Assembly (NCBI GenBank): GCA_037176705.1
Contig: CM073887.1
Span: 58,799,001-58,863,000, forward strand
Source: Molossus alvarezi
Taxonomy: Eukaryota > Chordata > Mammalia > Chiroptera > Molossidae
DNA: 64,000 bases
Direction: 5' to 3'
Below are positions 53,650-64,000 of the stretch, in pieces. Position 1 is the first letter of the stretch. Each line of letters opens with the position of its first letter. The position numbers and the translations under genes were made by a program. The notes under the pieces were generated by a model. That model saw only the letters and a program-made list of their open reading frames with translations, made no database searches and was not told where the DNA came from.

Positions 53650-56600
53650 ATGAGCGTGGACAAGACCGAGCTATGTGGGTCTCTGTTCACCTGGGTAGGT
53701 CGGGGGTGGGGCCAGGGACAGGTGTGCGCCCGTTCTTCTCTCCCGGGAGCCTGGGCCTTGGTTCGGTTCACCTTTCGTTCTGGGGCTGGGAGGAGGAGGG
53801 AGGGGGTCGTCAGCTTAATGGGCCAATATTGGACTCTGGCCCTGAGCACCCGCCCCTGTAACGTAGAAGGTCTGCGTGGACAGAAAAGGTGAGGTCCCGC
53901 CCCTTCGTGGCTGGGTCACGTGGGGCAAAGGCACAGGTGATTTGGTTCCGCTCTGGCCTGGTCCCACAAGGTTTGTGGGACAGAGGTGAAGTGAGGCCAC
54001 GCCCCCTCCGGTCCCAGGTGAGCAGAGGTCATTCTCCCAAGGAGCTGGCTTGCTGGAGCCACTGACCAGCTCCTGACCAACCATTGAAGTTCAACCGTAT
54101 GAAGTTCCTGCTGACCAGAAAAGTCTGCAACGGGGGAGTGATTCGGTGATCCCAGGCCTTGACACTGCCCGTTGCGCTTTCCTCTTCCCTACAGTTGCAG
54201 ACGTTCCACATCCCATCCCCCTGTACCAGCCCCCAGGACTTGAGCAGTGGCCTGGCGGTAGCCTATGTGCTGAACCAGATGTGAGTGAGGCTGAGGGGGA
54301 GGGTCCCAAAATGGTCCCCCAGCAGCTCATCCCACCTTCTCACCCCCAGAGACCCTTCTTGGTTCAACGAGGCCTGGCTCCAGCGCATCTCAGAAGACCC
54401 AGGTCCCAACTGGAGGCTGAAGGTGACAGGTGGACTCTAGTGGGGGACAGCCTGTTGAAGAGATGATCAGGGAAGGGTCAGCTAGATATAGTTCCTGGGT
54501 AATGGACAGACAGATCTGGTTAGGAAAAGGGAGAGATATCTGGTGATTAGTCAACTATTTGTTTTTCCATTCATCCATCCAGCAGGCCTGGGCGTGCAGC
54601 AAGGAGTAACAACAACCTGCATGCACAAACATAAATGTTGACTTCCAATGGCAATAAGTTGTATAAAGATAATAAAGTAGGCCAGGAGTGAGAACAACTG
54701 GGTGTTGGAGGACAGTTACTCCATATAGGCTGATATCCATGTAAGATTTAGAGGAATGGTATTCCAGGCTATGGAACAGCAAATGTAAAGGCCCTGAGTT
54801 GAGAATAAGCTTGGTGTGATTGAGGAATGACAGAGAAGTTGGAACAGAAAGCAAAGGAAAGGTATATGAGGTCATCAGGGGCCTGGCAGGCTGGGGCAGA
54901 GAGGTGGAATCTATTTTAAGTGCTGTGCAAAGTCAAGGAAGGGTTTTAGCAGAGGAAAGACACAACCTGGCTTGGGCTTGAAAAAGCTCCCTCTGACTGC
55001 TTGGAAAGGAATGGAGAGTGGAAGCTGAGACAGGGCTGGTGCAATAATCCAGGGGAGAGCTAATAGTGGCTAGGGCCAAAGCGTGGTGGGGCAGGTGGTG
55101 AGAAGTTATTGGGTTCTGGGGACATTTGAACAAGATGAACAGGTGGATAAAAAAGGCAGGCAACCAGACAGATCAGGGCTAGGAGAGGGGACGTTCAGAG
55201 AGAGAATGAGGCCAAACAGGATGAGACAATCAGGGATTGGCAGGGGAAGTGGAAAGAAAAGGATGGGGTAGATAGATTCAGGGTGCGGGCTGCCTGACCT
55301 CTTGTGGGGGGCTCTGGGACTCTGGATACAATTCCTTGTTTCTCCTTAGGTCAGCAACCTGAAGACAATCTTACAGAGCTTGGTGGAGTACTCCCGGGAT
55401 GTGAGTAACTATAAAGAGATTCAGGGTATTGTACTGGGAGAAAGAGGAGAATCCATGAGCCCCTGACACCCACCCACTCATCCACCCTCCCACTTATCCT
55501 CAGGTCCTAGGACATCCCATTTTGGAGCAGCACCTCCCAGACATGAGCCTCATTGGCCAATTCTCAGACCCTGGAGAGCTCGGCAAGCTGCTTCAGCTGG
55601 TGCTGGGCTGTGCCATCAGTTGCGAAAAAAAGCAGGGTATGGGGGTTATGGGATTCCTAGGGGAAGGCCCAAGGAAATCCTCCTCCCCAACCTCAGTCTC
55701 CTCAACCTTGGTCTCCAGAGCACATCCAGAGAATTATGACACTGGAGGAATCAGTTCAGCATGTGGTGATGGAAGCCATCCAGGAGGTAGGTGGGGGTGC
55801 CCAATGTGGCAAGGAGCTGCAGGGGAGGGAACATCTCCAGGGCAGAGGCAGCTGGGCACAGACTCTGCCCTGGTAAGTTCTGGGCTTTGCCTGTAACTCA
55901 GCTGGCCAGATTTCCCTGTCTCATGTCTGCCAGCTCCTCCCAGCTCTAAGTCACAGTCTAGCTCTAAGTCACAATCAGAGGACCACACTTCCCTGTGTGC
56001 TAGACCCATGGCAGGAGGGCAGCCTTCAGGTTGGGGTTATAGAGAAATGGCTTTGGGGACAGGAAAGTGGAGAGGTTCTCAGGCTGGATCATAGAAGGCT
56101 TGAAGGCTGCCCTCAGAGGGCCATCTCATCTCAGTGCCACCCCATTTCCCTCCAGCTCATGACCAAAGACACCTCTGATGCCTTGTCGTTGGAGACATAT
56201 GGGAACTTTGACAATCAGGTAAGGGGTTGGGGACCTGGTCAGGGTCCTGACCCTATTACTGAGTATTAGGATTGCCTAAGCAAGAACGATATCTTTTAGC
56301 CTGAAAACCACCTCTATCCCTCAGGGCCTAGCCTGTTTCCTTACTGGGTACCCAGGATTCCCAAATCACCTTCTTCCAGTCCCCTGGGATTCCAACTTTC
56401 TCTTCTTAGATCCTGAGGTTTCTTGAATCCCTCCTCTCTGCCCCTAGAGATCCCAGCCTCCTTCCCCCTTGATTCCTAAGTTCCTTGCTCCTCCCCACCC
56501 CCACCCCTCTCATCAGTCCCGAAGGTACTACTTCCTGAGTGAAGAGGCTGATGAGGGGGATGAACTGCAGCAGCGCTGTCTGGACCTGGAACGGCAGGTG

Positions 56601-59600
56601 GGCCTAAAGTGGGGGGACCACAGGTGTTTCCAGGGCAGGGTTACCTGCATAGCCCCCTTCTTAGCTCTGGTTCACTGCACCCCTGCCCACAGCTGGTGCT
56701 CCTGTCAGAGGAGAAGCAGAGCCTGGCTCAGGAGAACGCAGTGCTTCGGCAGCGGGTGGGCCAGCTGGAGGGCGAGGTCACCATGGGCCTCACTACCAAG
56801 AAGCTGCTGCTGCTACAGTCCCAGCTGGAGCAGCTACAGGAAGAGAACTTCAGGTGTGGGCGCTGGGTTGGGACCAGGCAGGCCATGGGATTGGGGTGGG
56901 TGCAGTCCCCTCATGTTTCCACCCCATACACCCCCAGGCTAGAGACCAGCAGGGAGGACGATCATCTTCGATGCTTGGAGCTGGAACGGGAGGTCACTGA
57001 GCTGCAGCATCGGAACCAGGCGCTGACCAGCCTGGCCCAGGAGGCACAGGCCCTGAAGGATGAGATGGATGAGCTGCGGTGAGTGATGGGTTCCTGGGTC
57101 CCCACCACACATCCCATTTCCAGAGTGCCCCTCTGATGCCACTGTACCTCTGTAACCCTGAAATGCCCAGTAGACCCCCATAATGTCCTCTAGACTCCAC
57201 AGTGCCATCCTGAACCTCACCGCACTATCCTGGACTCTGGATACCACCAAGCCCCCTGGACCCATGGTATCCTCCAGGACCCACACCTGTTATTCCACAT
57301 CGTATTGCCCAAACCTCATAGCATCCCTGTGACCACAGCAGGCCCAGGGCCCCTCACAATGCTCCCCAGACCCCACTGCATCATTCTGGGTTTTATCATA
57401 TTTTAATTTTTTTAGAGAGAGAAAGGGAGGGAGAGAGAAACATCGATTTTTGTTGTTCTACTCATTCATGCATTCACTCGTTGACTCCTGTATGTGCCCT
57501 GACTGGGGATCAAACCCATAACTTTGGTGCATCAGGACGATGCTCTAACCAACTGAGCTATCTGGCTAGGGATCCACCCCCCCCCACCCCAATCTGGGTC
57601 TTATCATGCCCCAGGATCCCACAGTGCAATAATCTTGCCATTCCTTGTAATCTCCACTGTGCCCCTCATGACATGACTGACTCCACTTTACCCTGGCAAC
57701 CCCAATGTGCTTAGTGGGACCCCACAGCACTCACCTCCTCAACTTCACTGTCCCTTCTGTACCTTCAAAGGGCTCCCCTGTGACCCCATGGCATCTCTGT
57801 AATGTTAAACTTCAAGGACCCCACGATGCTCTGCCCCAAAGCTCTCCCATGACCTCACCATCTCCCGTACATCCACAGTGCCCACATCAACCCCATAGTC
57901 ACCTCATGACCCCAAAGTGTTCTTGGGAGCTCCTCAATCTCTCTGAACCCCCATCATTTTCCCTGTAATCCCACAGCCATTTTGTGTTTCCATGGTGCCA
58001 CTCCTAAGCATCCCTGATTATAACCCTGGTTAGCATTGACACTTAGGCTCCCTTTAACTCCCCTAAGAATCCCCAATAGTATGGCCCAGGCTAACCTCAA
58101 CCTTTAAGACCCACCATCTCTAACTTAAATGCTCCCAGACTGAAATGATCCCTTCTTCCCTGAGGGCCTTGCATTCAGGCTGAACCCTGACTTCAGATCC
58201 CAGCCATTTCTCCCCACTTGCCCCTCCCCCAGGCAGTCCTCAGAGCGTGCTGGGCAGCTAGAGGCCACACTGAGCAGCTGCCGGAGCCGCCTGGGGGAGC
58301 TCAGGGAGCTGCGGCGACAGGTGCGGCAGCTGGAGGAACGCAACACCGGCCACGCAGAGCGCACACAGCAGCTAGAGGATGAGCTGCGCCGGGCTGGCTC
58401 TCTGCGTGCCCAGCTGGAGGTGCAACGGCGGCAGGTGCGGCAGGGGCTGGGGTGCAGGGAAGCATGGGAGCCTGTGCCTGTACTGGGGCAGGGTAGAGGG
58501 GGCCTTATGTGGTGCTGAGCCCCTTGGAAGTGGGGATCCTCAAGTGGTACTGAGCCCCTTAGAAATGAGTGCTCTCTTGTTTATATATATATGGGTCATG
58601 CCCTTTAGGCAGGCAAGCTGCTCTCTAAATTTTAGAATACGCCTCTTATCTTTTTTTAAAAAAATTTTTTCTCTATTGATTTTAGAGACAGGAAGGGAGG
58701 GGGGAGAGAGAGAGAGAGAGCGAGAGAGAGAGAGAGAGAGAGAAATAAATATCAATAAGAGAGAACATGGACTGGCTGCCTCCCGCGCCCTCGCATGCTC
58801 CCTACTGGGGGCCCGGCCCACAACCCGGGCATGTGCCCTGACCAGCAATCTAAGGGGTGACCTCCTGGTGCATGGGTTGATGCTCATCCACTGAGCCACA
58901 CCTTTGGGGCAGGACATGCCCCTTGTCTTAAACTCAGCCCTTCTAATTCTTTGAGGCTGGGTCCTCTGGCCCCGCCCCTTCACTTTGAACTCAGCCCCTG
59001 CCCCTCCTTCCCACTCTTCAGGTCCTTACACCTCCCCTCTGTTCAGGTTCAGGAACTGCAGGGCCAGCGGCAGGAGGAGGCCATGAAGGCTGAGAAATGG
59101 CTATTTGAATGTCGCAATCTGGAGGAAAAGTATGAGTCGGTGACAAAGGAGAAAGAGGTGAGGCTGTGGTCCTACCACCCAAGCCCTGTCCTGTCCCATC
59201 ATGGGGTAGCCCACTTGAGTGAGCCTCAAGTGGTGTTTTGCACCCCTTCCCTCCAGCGGCTATTGGCTGAGCGGGATTCACTGAGGGAGGCCAATGAGGA
59301 ATTGCGCTGTGCCCAGCTGCAGCCTCGGGGACCAACCCAGACTGGTGAGTTTGGGGCCCATCCTGGGATCCTAGGTGTGTGTGTGGCCTGGGATGCTGTT
59401 AGGACAGGCAGAAAAGGCAGTGTCTCTGGGCTTGTCCAGGCTGGCAGCAGAGCTAGGCTGGGAGCAGAGCTAAGCCATGCTGGAGGAGCACTGGAGGGGA
59501 AGGGTGATAAGGGCCAACAGAAGGCAGGAGCTGTCCTCCTGAGCTCAGGGTGGGACCAAGCAAGCATCATGGTTCCTTGTTAGGAGGGGGGTATGGGTGG

Positions 59601-61636
59601 GGGCTTATGTCAAGCCAGGCTTTTGGCTATACTTGAGCCCTCAAAGATGATTCTTGGGAAGAGGACCCTAGGAGTGGGAGCTGTGCAGCTACTTGAAAAC
59701 TTTTCTCACATTCTCCAGACCCCTCACTGGATCCAACCTCACCAGCTGTGGAAAACTTAGCAGCGGAGATCCTACCTGAGGAGCTTAGGTATCCTGTGGT
59801 CACTCAGAATTTTGGCCTCACCTGGCCTGCCAGTACTCACCCTTAGCTCTGCCATCAGTGCCCTGCCAGCTTGGTTCAATTCCCAAGTACTAGGTTCCCA
59901 AATCCTAGCTGGACTTCTAGACTCTCCCATTCCTAATCCTGCTTTACTTGTCTGGGCCTCTAGCCTTCTTGGTGGCATGCCTCTCCAGGATCCATCTTCA
60001 GTGCACAAGTTAGATCCAAACCGTCTGGCTCCACTAACCATACAAAAATCTTATGCCCCAGCCCTGCGCATATAGGATTCTGCCCCCAGGGCACATCCCT
60101 GTCCTCAGTGTAGCTCTTGATAGATTTAGTGCCCTGTGTTCTGCCCAAATGGGCTCTCCTACCCCAGCTCTTTCCATTCCTGCGTCTTGCTTTCCTGCAG
60201 CCCCTTCCCTAAGTGTTCAAACCAATTCCTGTATCCCGCCCTTGCCTGGCACCACCCCTAGGCCCAACTCATAGCCCTGCCCACTTTGGTCCCCGAGAGC
60301 TCCGCTCACCACCTGGGGCTCTGTCCCCAGGACTCTAGTCCTACCCCAAGGCTCTGTCCCTTTCATAGTCCCCTCCGCCAGGCTTGTGGGGTAACTGGTC
60401 CTCAGTCCTGTTCAGCTCTTGCTTGTCCGCAGGGAGACGCTCCAGCAGCTTCAGCTGGAGAACAAGCGTCTGTGCCAGCAGGAGGCGGCCGACCGGGAGC
60501 GGCAGGAGGAGCTGCAGCGCCACCTGGAGGAGGCTAACCGCGCGCGCCATCAGCTGGAGACACAGCACCGGTGAGGACAGGGTGCAGGGGCCCAGGGGCC
60601 AGCGTGGAGACTGGTTGGGGGCCAGGCGAAGGGCCGGTGCATTCACTGAGCGGCCGCCTACCCCCTGCAGGCTGAGCCAGCAGCAGCTATTGGATCTGCG
60701 GGTCCAGGTGGAGGACTTACAGAAGGCACTGCATGAGCAGGGGGGCAAGACCGAGGACGTGAGTGCCTACCTCCTTCTTGCCTGGCCCTCCCTCTTGCTC
60801 CCCAATAACCCTCTTTTCTTTTCCCACCTGCTGACCGATTCCCCATGCAGTCCATTGTAAGTACCATGGGCCTGGGGTGACACCCCTTCCCTTGCTCCGG
60901 GAAAGGATTGGGACCTCTGGACCCCCATCCAACCGGTGCTTCTTCTCTCCCCCAGCCTACCTTATTGAAGAGGAAGCTAGAGGAACATCTGTGAGTCCCA
61001 GAGGGATGGTGGTGGGGGAGGCTGGGGCAAAGGTATGATAGATGGGGAGGTGTCCAGGGAGATTCATTTGTGAGGAGAGCAAGTCAGCAGAAATACAGAC
61101 TGAAGGTTCAGATCTAGTAGGATCTTAAAGACCAAGGGAAGCAGTAAAGATTGTTTTGGGGGAGCAGTGGGGGAGCCACAGAGGGAATTTCATCAAGGTA
61201 TTCTTGCTTTGCTGAAAGTGATAGTCGTATTTTACTTTTTACATTGCTAAAAAAGAAACTTTTACTTATTTATTATTATTGTTATTATTATTTTTAACCC
61301 TCACATGAGGATATTTTTTGCATTTCTGAGAGAGTGGAAGGGCGAGAGAGAGGGGAGAGAGAGAGAAACATTGATGTGAGAGATACACATCGATTGATTG
61401 CCTTCTGCACACACCTGAACCAGGGCCTGGAACTGAACCTGCAACCCAGCCATGGGCCCTTGGTTAGGAATCAAACCCACTATTCTTTCATTTGCAGGCC
61501 GATGCTCTAACTGCTGAGCCAAATCGGCCAGGGCTCACATTGATGTTTCTCTCTCTCTCTCTTTCTCTCTCTCCCTCCCTCTCACTCTCTCTAAAAATTA
61601 ATGGAAAAATATCCTCGGGTGAAGATTAACATAGAT

Positions 61637-61669
<33 letters not shown>

Positions 61670-63653
61670 GTGATAGATAGATAGAATAGAAAGAAAGAAA
61701 AATATAGCAGCCTGATTTTGCCTGAAAGGTTGCAGGTTCTATTCCTGGTTGGTCGGAGCATGTATGGGAGGCAACTAATTGATGTTTCTCTCTTGTATCA
61801 ATGTTTCTGTCTTCAGGTGAGGATAAAAAATATATATACAGTGGCCTGTGTCAACTGGGGTTCCATGGGGAATTTAGGCCTTACTGAAAATGATTTGGGT
61901 GGTTGTTTTCTCAGTTCTGGCCAAGGATGGAATGTAGAGGAGGCTGACAGAAAAAGTTATTTTCTTACAGAGGCTGGATACCTGGGGGCATTAGGTTTAA
62001 TTCTCCTATTAGAATTCTAGTCCAGAAGGGCTGGTCTGTAGTATTTTTTTGTGAATATCATAATGTATTTAACTCATTCTTTCTAGGTATTTGCAATTTC
62101 AAACAAAGCAAAGAAGTGTAAAACTTTGCACATGCATTGTTTCACTTGTGTGCAAATATATCACAAAAGTGGAATTGGTGGCTCAGGGGACACATGCCTT
62201 TGTAATTTTAGTAGATGTAGCTATTAGATGTTATACTATGTTTCACTTTCAGTGCACAATAATAGTGTCACCTACAGGGAGTGTTATAAAATCTTTTGTG
62301 TTTTACCACTGGTGGCAAAGGGCACTAAACCTAGTTACAACTTGTAGTTTGCATTTCCTTTTGTTGTAAGAGATTTGCATTCTAGAAAGATCACTGGCTG
62401 CTGGGTAGAGAATGGAACTGAGGGGTTGAGAGTAGAAGAGACTGGCAAAGGGTAGTGGTGGCTGGATCAGCACATGAGCTGTGAAATAGAAGTGGACAGA
62501 TGGGGGCTGGTCCAGGGGTCACCTGACTAGGGGTCTGGAGGGTTGTGGCTCTGGTGGCAGAGGAGGCGGTGGGGCCAGAGCACACAGCCCCTGTGCTTGG
62601 GAGGCAGGCAGAGAGATTGTAGCCATGCAGGGGCACTTCTAGCCAGCTGGGAATGCCTTGGTTATCACCACTGCTTTTTGTCCCCTGCCTGCAGGCAGAA
62701 GCTGCATGAAGCGGATCTGGAGCTGCAGCGGAAGCGCGAGTACATTGAGGAGCTGGAGCCACCCACCGACAGCAGCAGTGAGCGGTGTTTGGCAGCCAGA
62801 TTGGTGGGAGGAGTCCTGAGCTTGGTGTGGAGCTGAGGGGCCACCTTGTTCCCCCAGCAGACCAGCGTATTGAGGAGCTTCAGGACAGCCTACAGAAGAA
62901 GGATGCAGACTTGCGGGCCATGGAGGAGCGGTACCGCCGCTATGTGGACAAAGCACGCACGGTGAGGATGCTAAGTGACCTCTTGCCCAGGCTGCTGCCT
63001 CCCATTGGGTCATCCTTCCCACCAGTTTGCACATCTCTGCCTGCCCATCCCCACACCTGTCATACCTCATCATGTCACAGACCTCTACACCACAGCCATG
63101 AGTTGTCACATTACATACCCCAATGAATCGAACAGCCTGCGAGGCCAAGGTCACCCACGCTGTGTCTTCCCCAACTCCTAGGTCATACAGACCCTGGAAC
63201 CAAAGCAGCGGCCACCTGGGGGGGCGCTTCCAGAACTCCATACCTTGAGGACACAGCTCCGGGAGCGGGAAGTCCGAATCCGGCACCTGGAGGTGAGTGC
63301 CCTCATCCCTTCTCACTGCCCTCAGTATATCCAGGCCCTTGACTATTGCATCCTTGGCAGATGGACTTTGAGAAGAATCGAAGTCAGCGGGAGCAGGAAG
63401 AAAAGCTGCTCATCAGTGCCTGGTATAATATGGTGAGTGTACCAGTACCAAGGCTGCAGTGTTGGGGGCATTCCTTGGGCTCACCTAATGCCAAGCACAC
63501 CCCTCCCTCCAGGGCATGGCCTTGCAGCAGCGAGCAGGGGAAGAGCGGGCACCTACCCATGCTCAGTCATTCCTGGCACAGCAGCGGCTGGCCACCAACA
63601 CTCGCCGTGGGTCCCTGGGACGCTTGAACATACGCCCCAAAGACAAGCACTGA
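53650..63653 (+). CDS. HOOK2: HOOK2, dynein/microtubule adaptor
   Basis: Hook-family adaptor linking dynein-dynactin to cargo and the centrosome. 23 coding exons: 53650-53694, 54195-54280, 54350-54422, 55350-55400, 55504-55636, 55719-55786, 56156-56218, 56517-56597, 56693-56853, 56938-57078, 58233-58434, 59047-59157, 59257-59344, 59719-59788, 60433-60570, 60671-60758, 60851-60856, 60956-60990, 62695-62777, 62858-62961, 63182-63292, 63361-63432 and 63513-63653. Total 2151 nt (716 aa; human about 719). The N-terminal Hook domain runs from MSVDKTELCGSLFTW to CAISCEKKQ (about residues 1-130) and is followed by long coiled coils (LQQRCLDLERQ onward) and the conserved end LLISAWYNMGMALQQRAGEE ... 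RPKDKH. The ATG at 53650 has G at -3. All junctions keep phase. Confidence 0.97.
54540..55260. repeat. Old L2-like sequence in a HOOK2 intron
   Basis: 'GTTGGAACAGAAAGC', 'GGCAGGCTGGGGCAGAGAGG' and 'GCTCCCTCTGACTGCTTGGAAAGG' resemble LINE-2 3' regions. It fills the intron 54423-55349. Confidence 0.5.
57100..58130. repeat. Degenerate minisatellite in HOOK2 intron 10
   Basis: Loose units of about 25-30 bp built on 'GACCCCACAGTGC(A/T)TC(C/T)T'. They cover most of the 1.15-kb intron and are interrupted by a SINE at 57393-57572. Confidence 0.65.
57393..57572 (-). mobile_element. Type C-like SINE, diverged
   Basis: AATTTTTTTAGAGAGAG at left, CTAACCAACTGAGCTATCTGGCTAGGG at right; the head matches the type C element at 38411. 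Confidence 0.7.
58655..58907 (-). mobile_element. Type B SINE in a HOOK2 intron
   Basis: AAATTTTTTCTCTATTGATTTTAGAG at left, an expanded GA tract, head CCACTGAGCCACACCTTTGGGGC. Confidence 0.85.
60851..60856 (+). CDS. HOOK2: HOOK2 6-nt microexon (Ser-Ile)
   Basis: TCCATT lies between a strong acceptor (CCCCATGCAG) and a strong donor (GTAAGT). Exons before and after are both in phase 0, so inclusion adds Ser-Ile between KTED and PTLLKRKLEEHL. From memory, paralogues HOOK1 and HOOK3 read EDS(I/V)LLKKKLEEHL at this place, which means the two residues are ancestral protein and this microexon is real. Confidence 0.75.
61292..61536 (-). mobile_element. Type A SINE in a HOOK2 intron
   Basis: ACCCTCACATGAGGAT at left, CTGAGCCAAATCGGCCAGGGC at right. 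Confidence 0.88.
61537..61632 (+). mobile_element. Type A SINE 3' fragment
   Basis: Starts at CACATTGATGTTTCTCTC and ends ATCCTCGGGTGAAGATTAAC; opposite strand to, and head-abutting, the previous copy. Confidence 0.8.
61637..61690. repeat. (GATA)n microsatellite
   Basis: About a dozen GATA units with a single GGTGATA interruption. Confidence 0.95.
61712..61833 (+). mobile_element. Type A SINE, deleted fragment
   Basis: Has GGTTGCAGGTTCTATTCCTGG, GGAGGCAACTAATTGATG and TTCAGGTGAGGATAAAAA, with the parts between missing. Confidence 0.7.
61840..62690. other. HOOK2 intron, old repeat sequence
   Basis: AT-rich stretch (61990-62380) that looks like old LINE sequence, then 'AGAAAGATCACTGGCTGCTGGGTAGAGAATGG', an L2-type motif. 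No exon between 60990 and 62695. Confidence 0.5.
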
Positions 63654-63931
63654 TGGACCTCAGGATCCTGCCACCTGCCCAGCCTGTCAGTGCTTAATTC
63701 ATCCTAGATTCCCCCAACTGCCCTGGTGCCCAGCATCATGCCTGGGTTAGCTGAGAGCCTTGAGGTCTTGACGTGTCTTTTGCTCTCCTGGATGAGACAA
63801 GAGTGCAGAACAGGGTGGGAGGCAGGTATGGGTCTATCCTTTTTAGCAATGTGATTTTTATTCTTAATATTCTCCCTGAAATTAATGAGCTTCCAGGGTA
63901 GAGAGAGTGATTTTATATTTGAGAAGAAAAT

Positions 63932-63937
63932 AATAAA
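63932..63937 (+). terminator. Poly(A) signal of HOOK2
   Basis: AATAAA about 280 bp after the HOOK2 stop, followed by T-rich and GT-containing sequence. Confidence 0.85.
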
Positions 63938-64000
63938 GACTTTCAATCTGCCCTGGCTGGACTCTGGGCAGTGAGGTGAGGGAGAGAAGATGGGCCCAGG

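Noticed and set aside
53494..53892. 132-codon frame reading through HOOK2 exon 1 into the intron
   Set aside because: The frame runs past the perfect donor TGG|GTAGGT at 53694, and exon 2 continues the Hook domain in phase.

Overview
The window is vertebrate nuclear DNA, most likely from a bat. It has GT-AG introns, CpG-rich promoters and AATAAA signals. More than 30 tRNA-headed SINEs carry the head 'CCCTGGCC(G/A)GTTTGGCTCAG' or 'GGCCAGTGTGGCTCAGTGG', the 'CATCGATGTTTCTCTC' body and, in one family, the tail 'ATCCTC(A/G)GGTGAGGAT'. These are VES-type SINEs, known from vespertilionid and related bats. The clade call rests on repeats recognised from memory, not on an alignment.

Six genes are present, in the order and alternating orientation I recall for human 19p13.13, read backwards. 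MAST1 (minus; codons 1-359 only, with the kinase and PDZ exons lying beyond position 1) is followed by RTBDN (plus, 224 codons), RNASEH2A (minus, 299), THSD8 (minus, 116), PRDX2 (plus, 198), JUNB (minus, single exon, 347) and HOOK2 (plus, 23 coding exons, 716). That is seven loci counting the partial MAST1. All exon boundaries were worked out by hand from splice signals and reading phase, and every complete gene sums to an open frame.

Layout: 1-18000 MAST1 with long SINE- and L2-rich introns and two alternative promoters; 18000-22800 intergenic or RTBDN 5' region; 22848-25470 RTBDN; 26100-30700 RNASEH2A; 31696-34481 THSD8, whose intron holds a SINE/THSD8 chimera and a solo LTR; 34680-37490 PRDX2, divergent from THSD8; 40480-42330 JUNB; 42330-53480 a gene-free interval dense in AP-1 motifs; 53500-63960 HOOK2.

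The genes are not one pathway. They cover a microtubule-associated kinase (MAST1), a retinal flavin-binding protein (RTBDN), ribonucleotide excision repair (RNASEH2A), peroxide reduction (PRDX2), an AP-1 transcription factor (JUNB) and a dynein adaptor (HOOK2). The most unusual observations are: a SINE insertion that carries 119 bp of THSD8 exon 2, with a perfect 17-bp target duplication; eleven perfect TGA(G/C)TCA sites in 8.8 kb upstream of JUNB, plus CArG boxes on both sides of the gene; a MAST3-like alternative N-terminus for MAST1 encoded by two small exons; and a 6-nt microexon in HOOK2.
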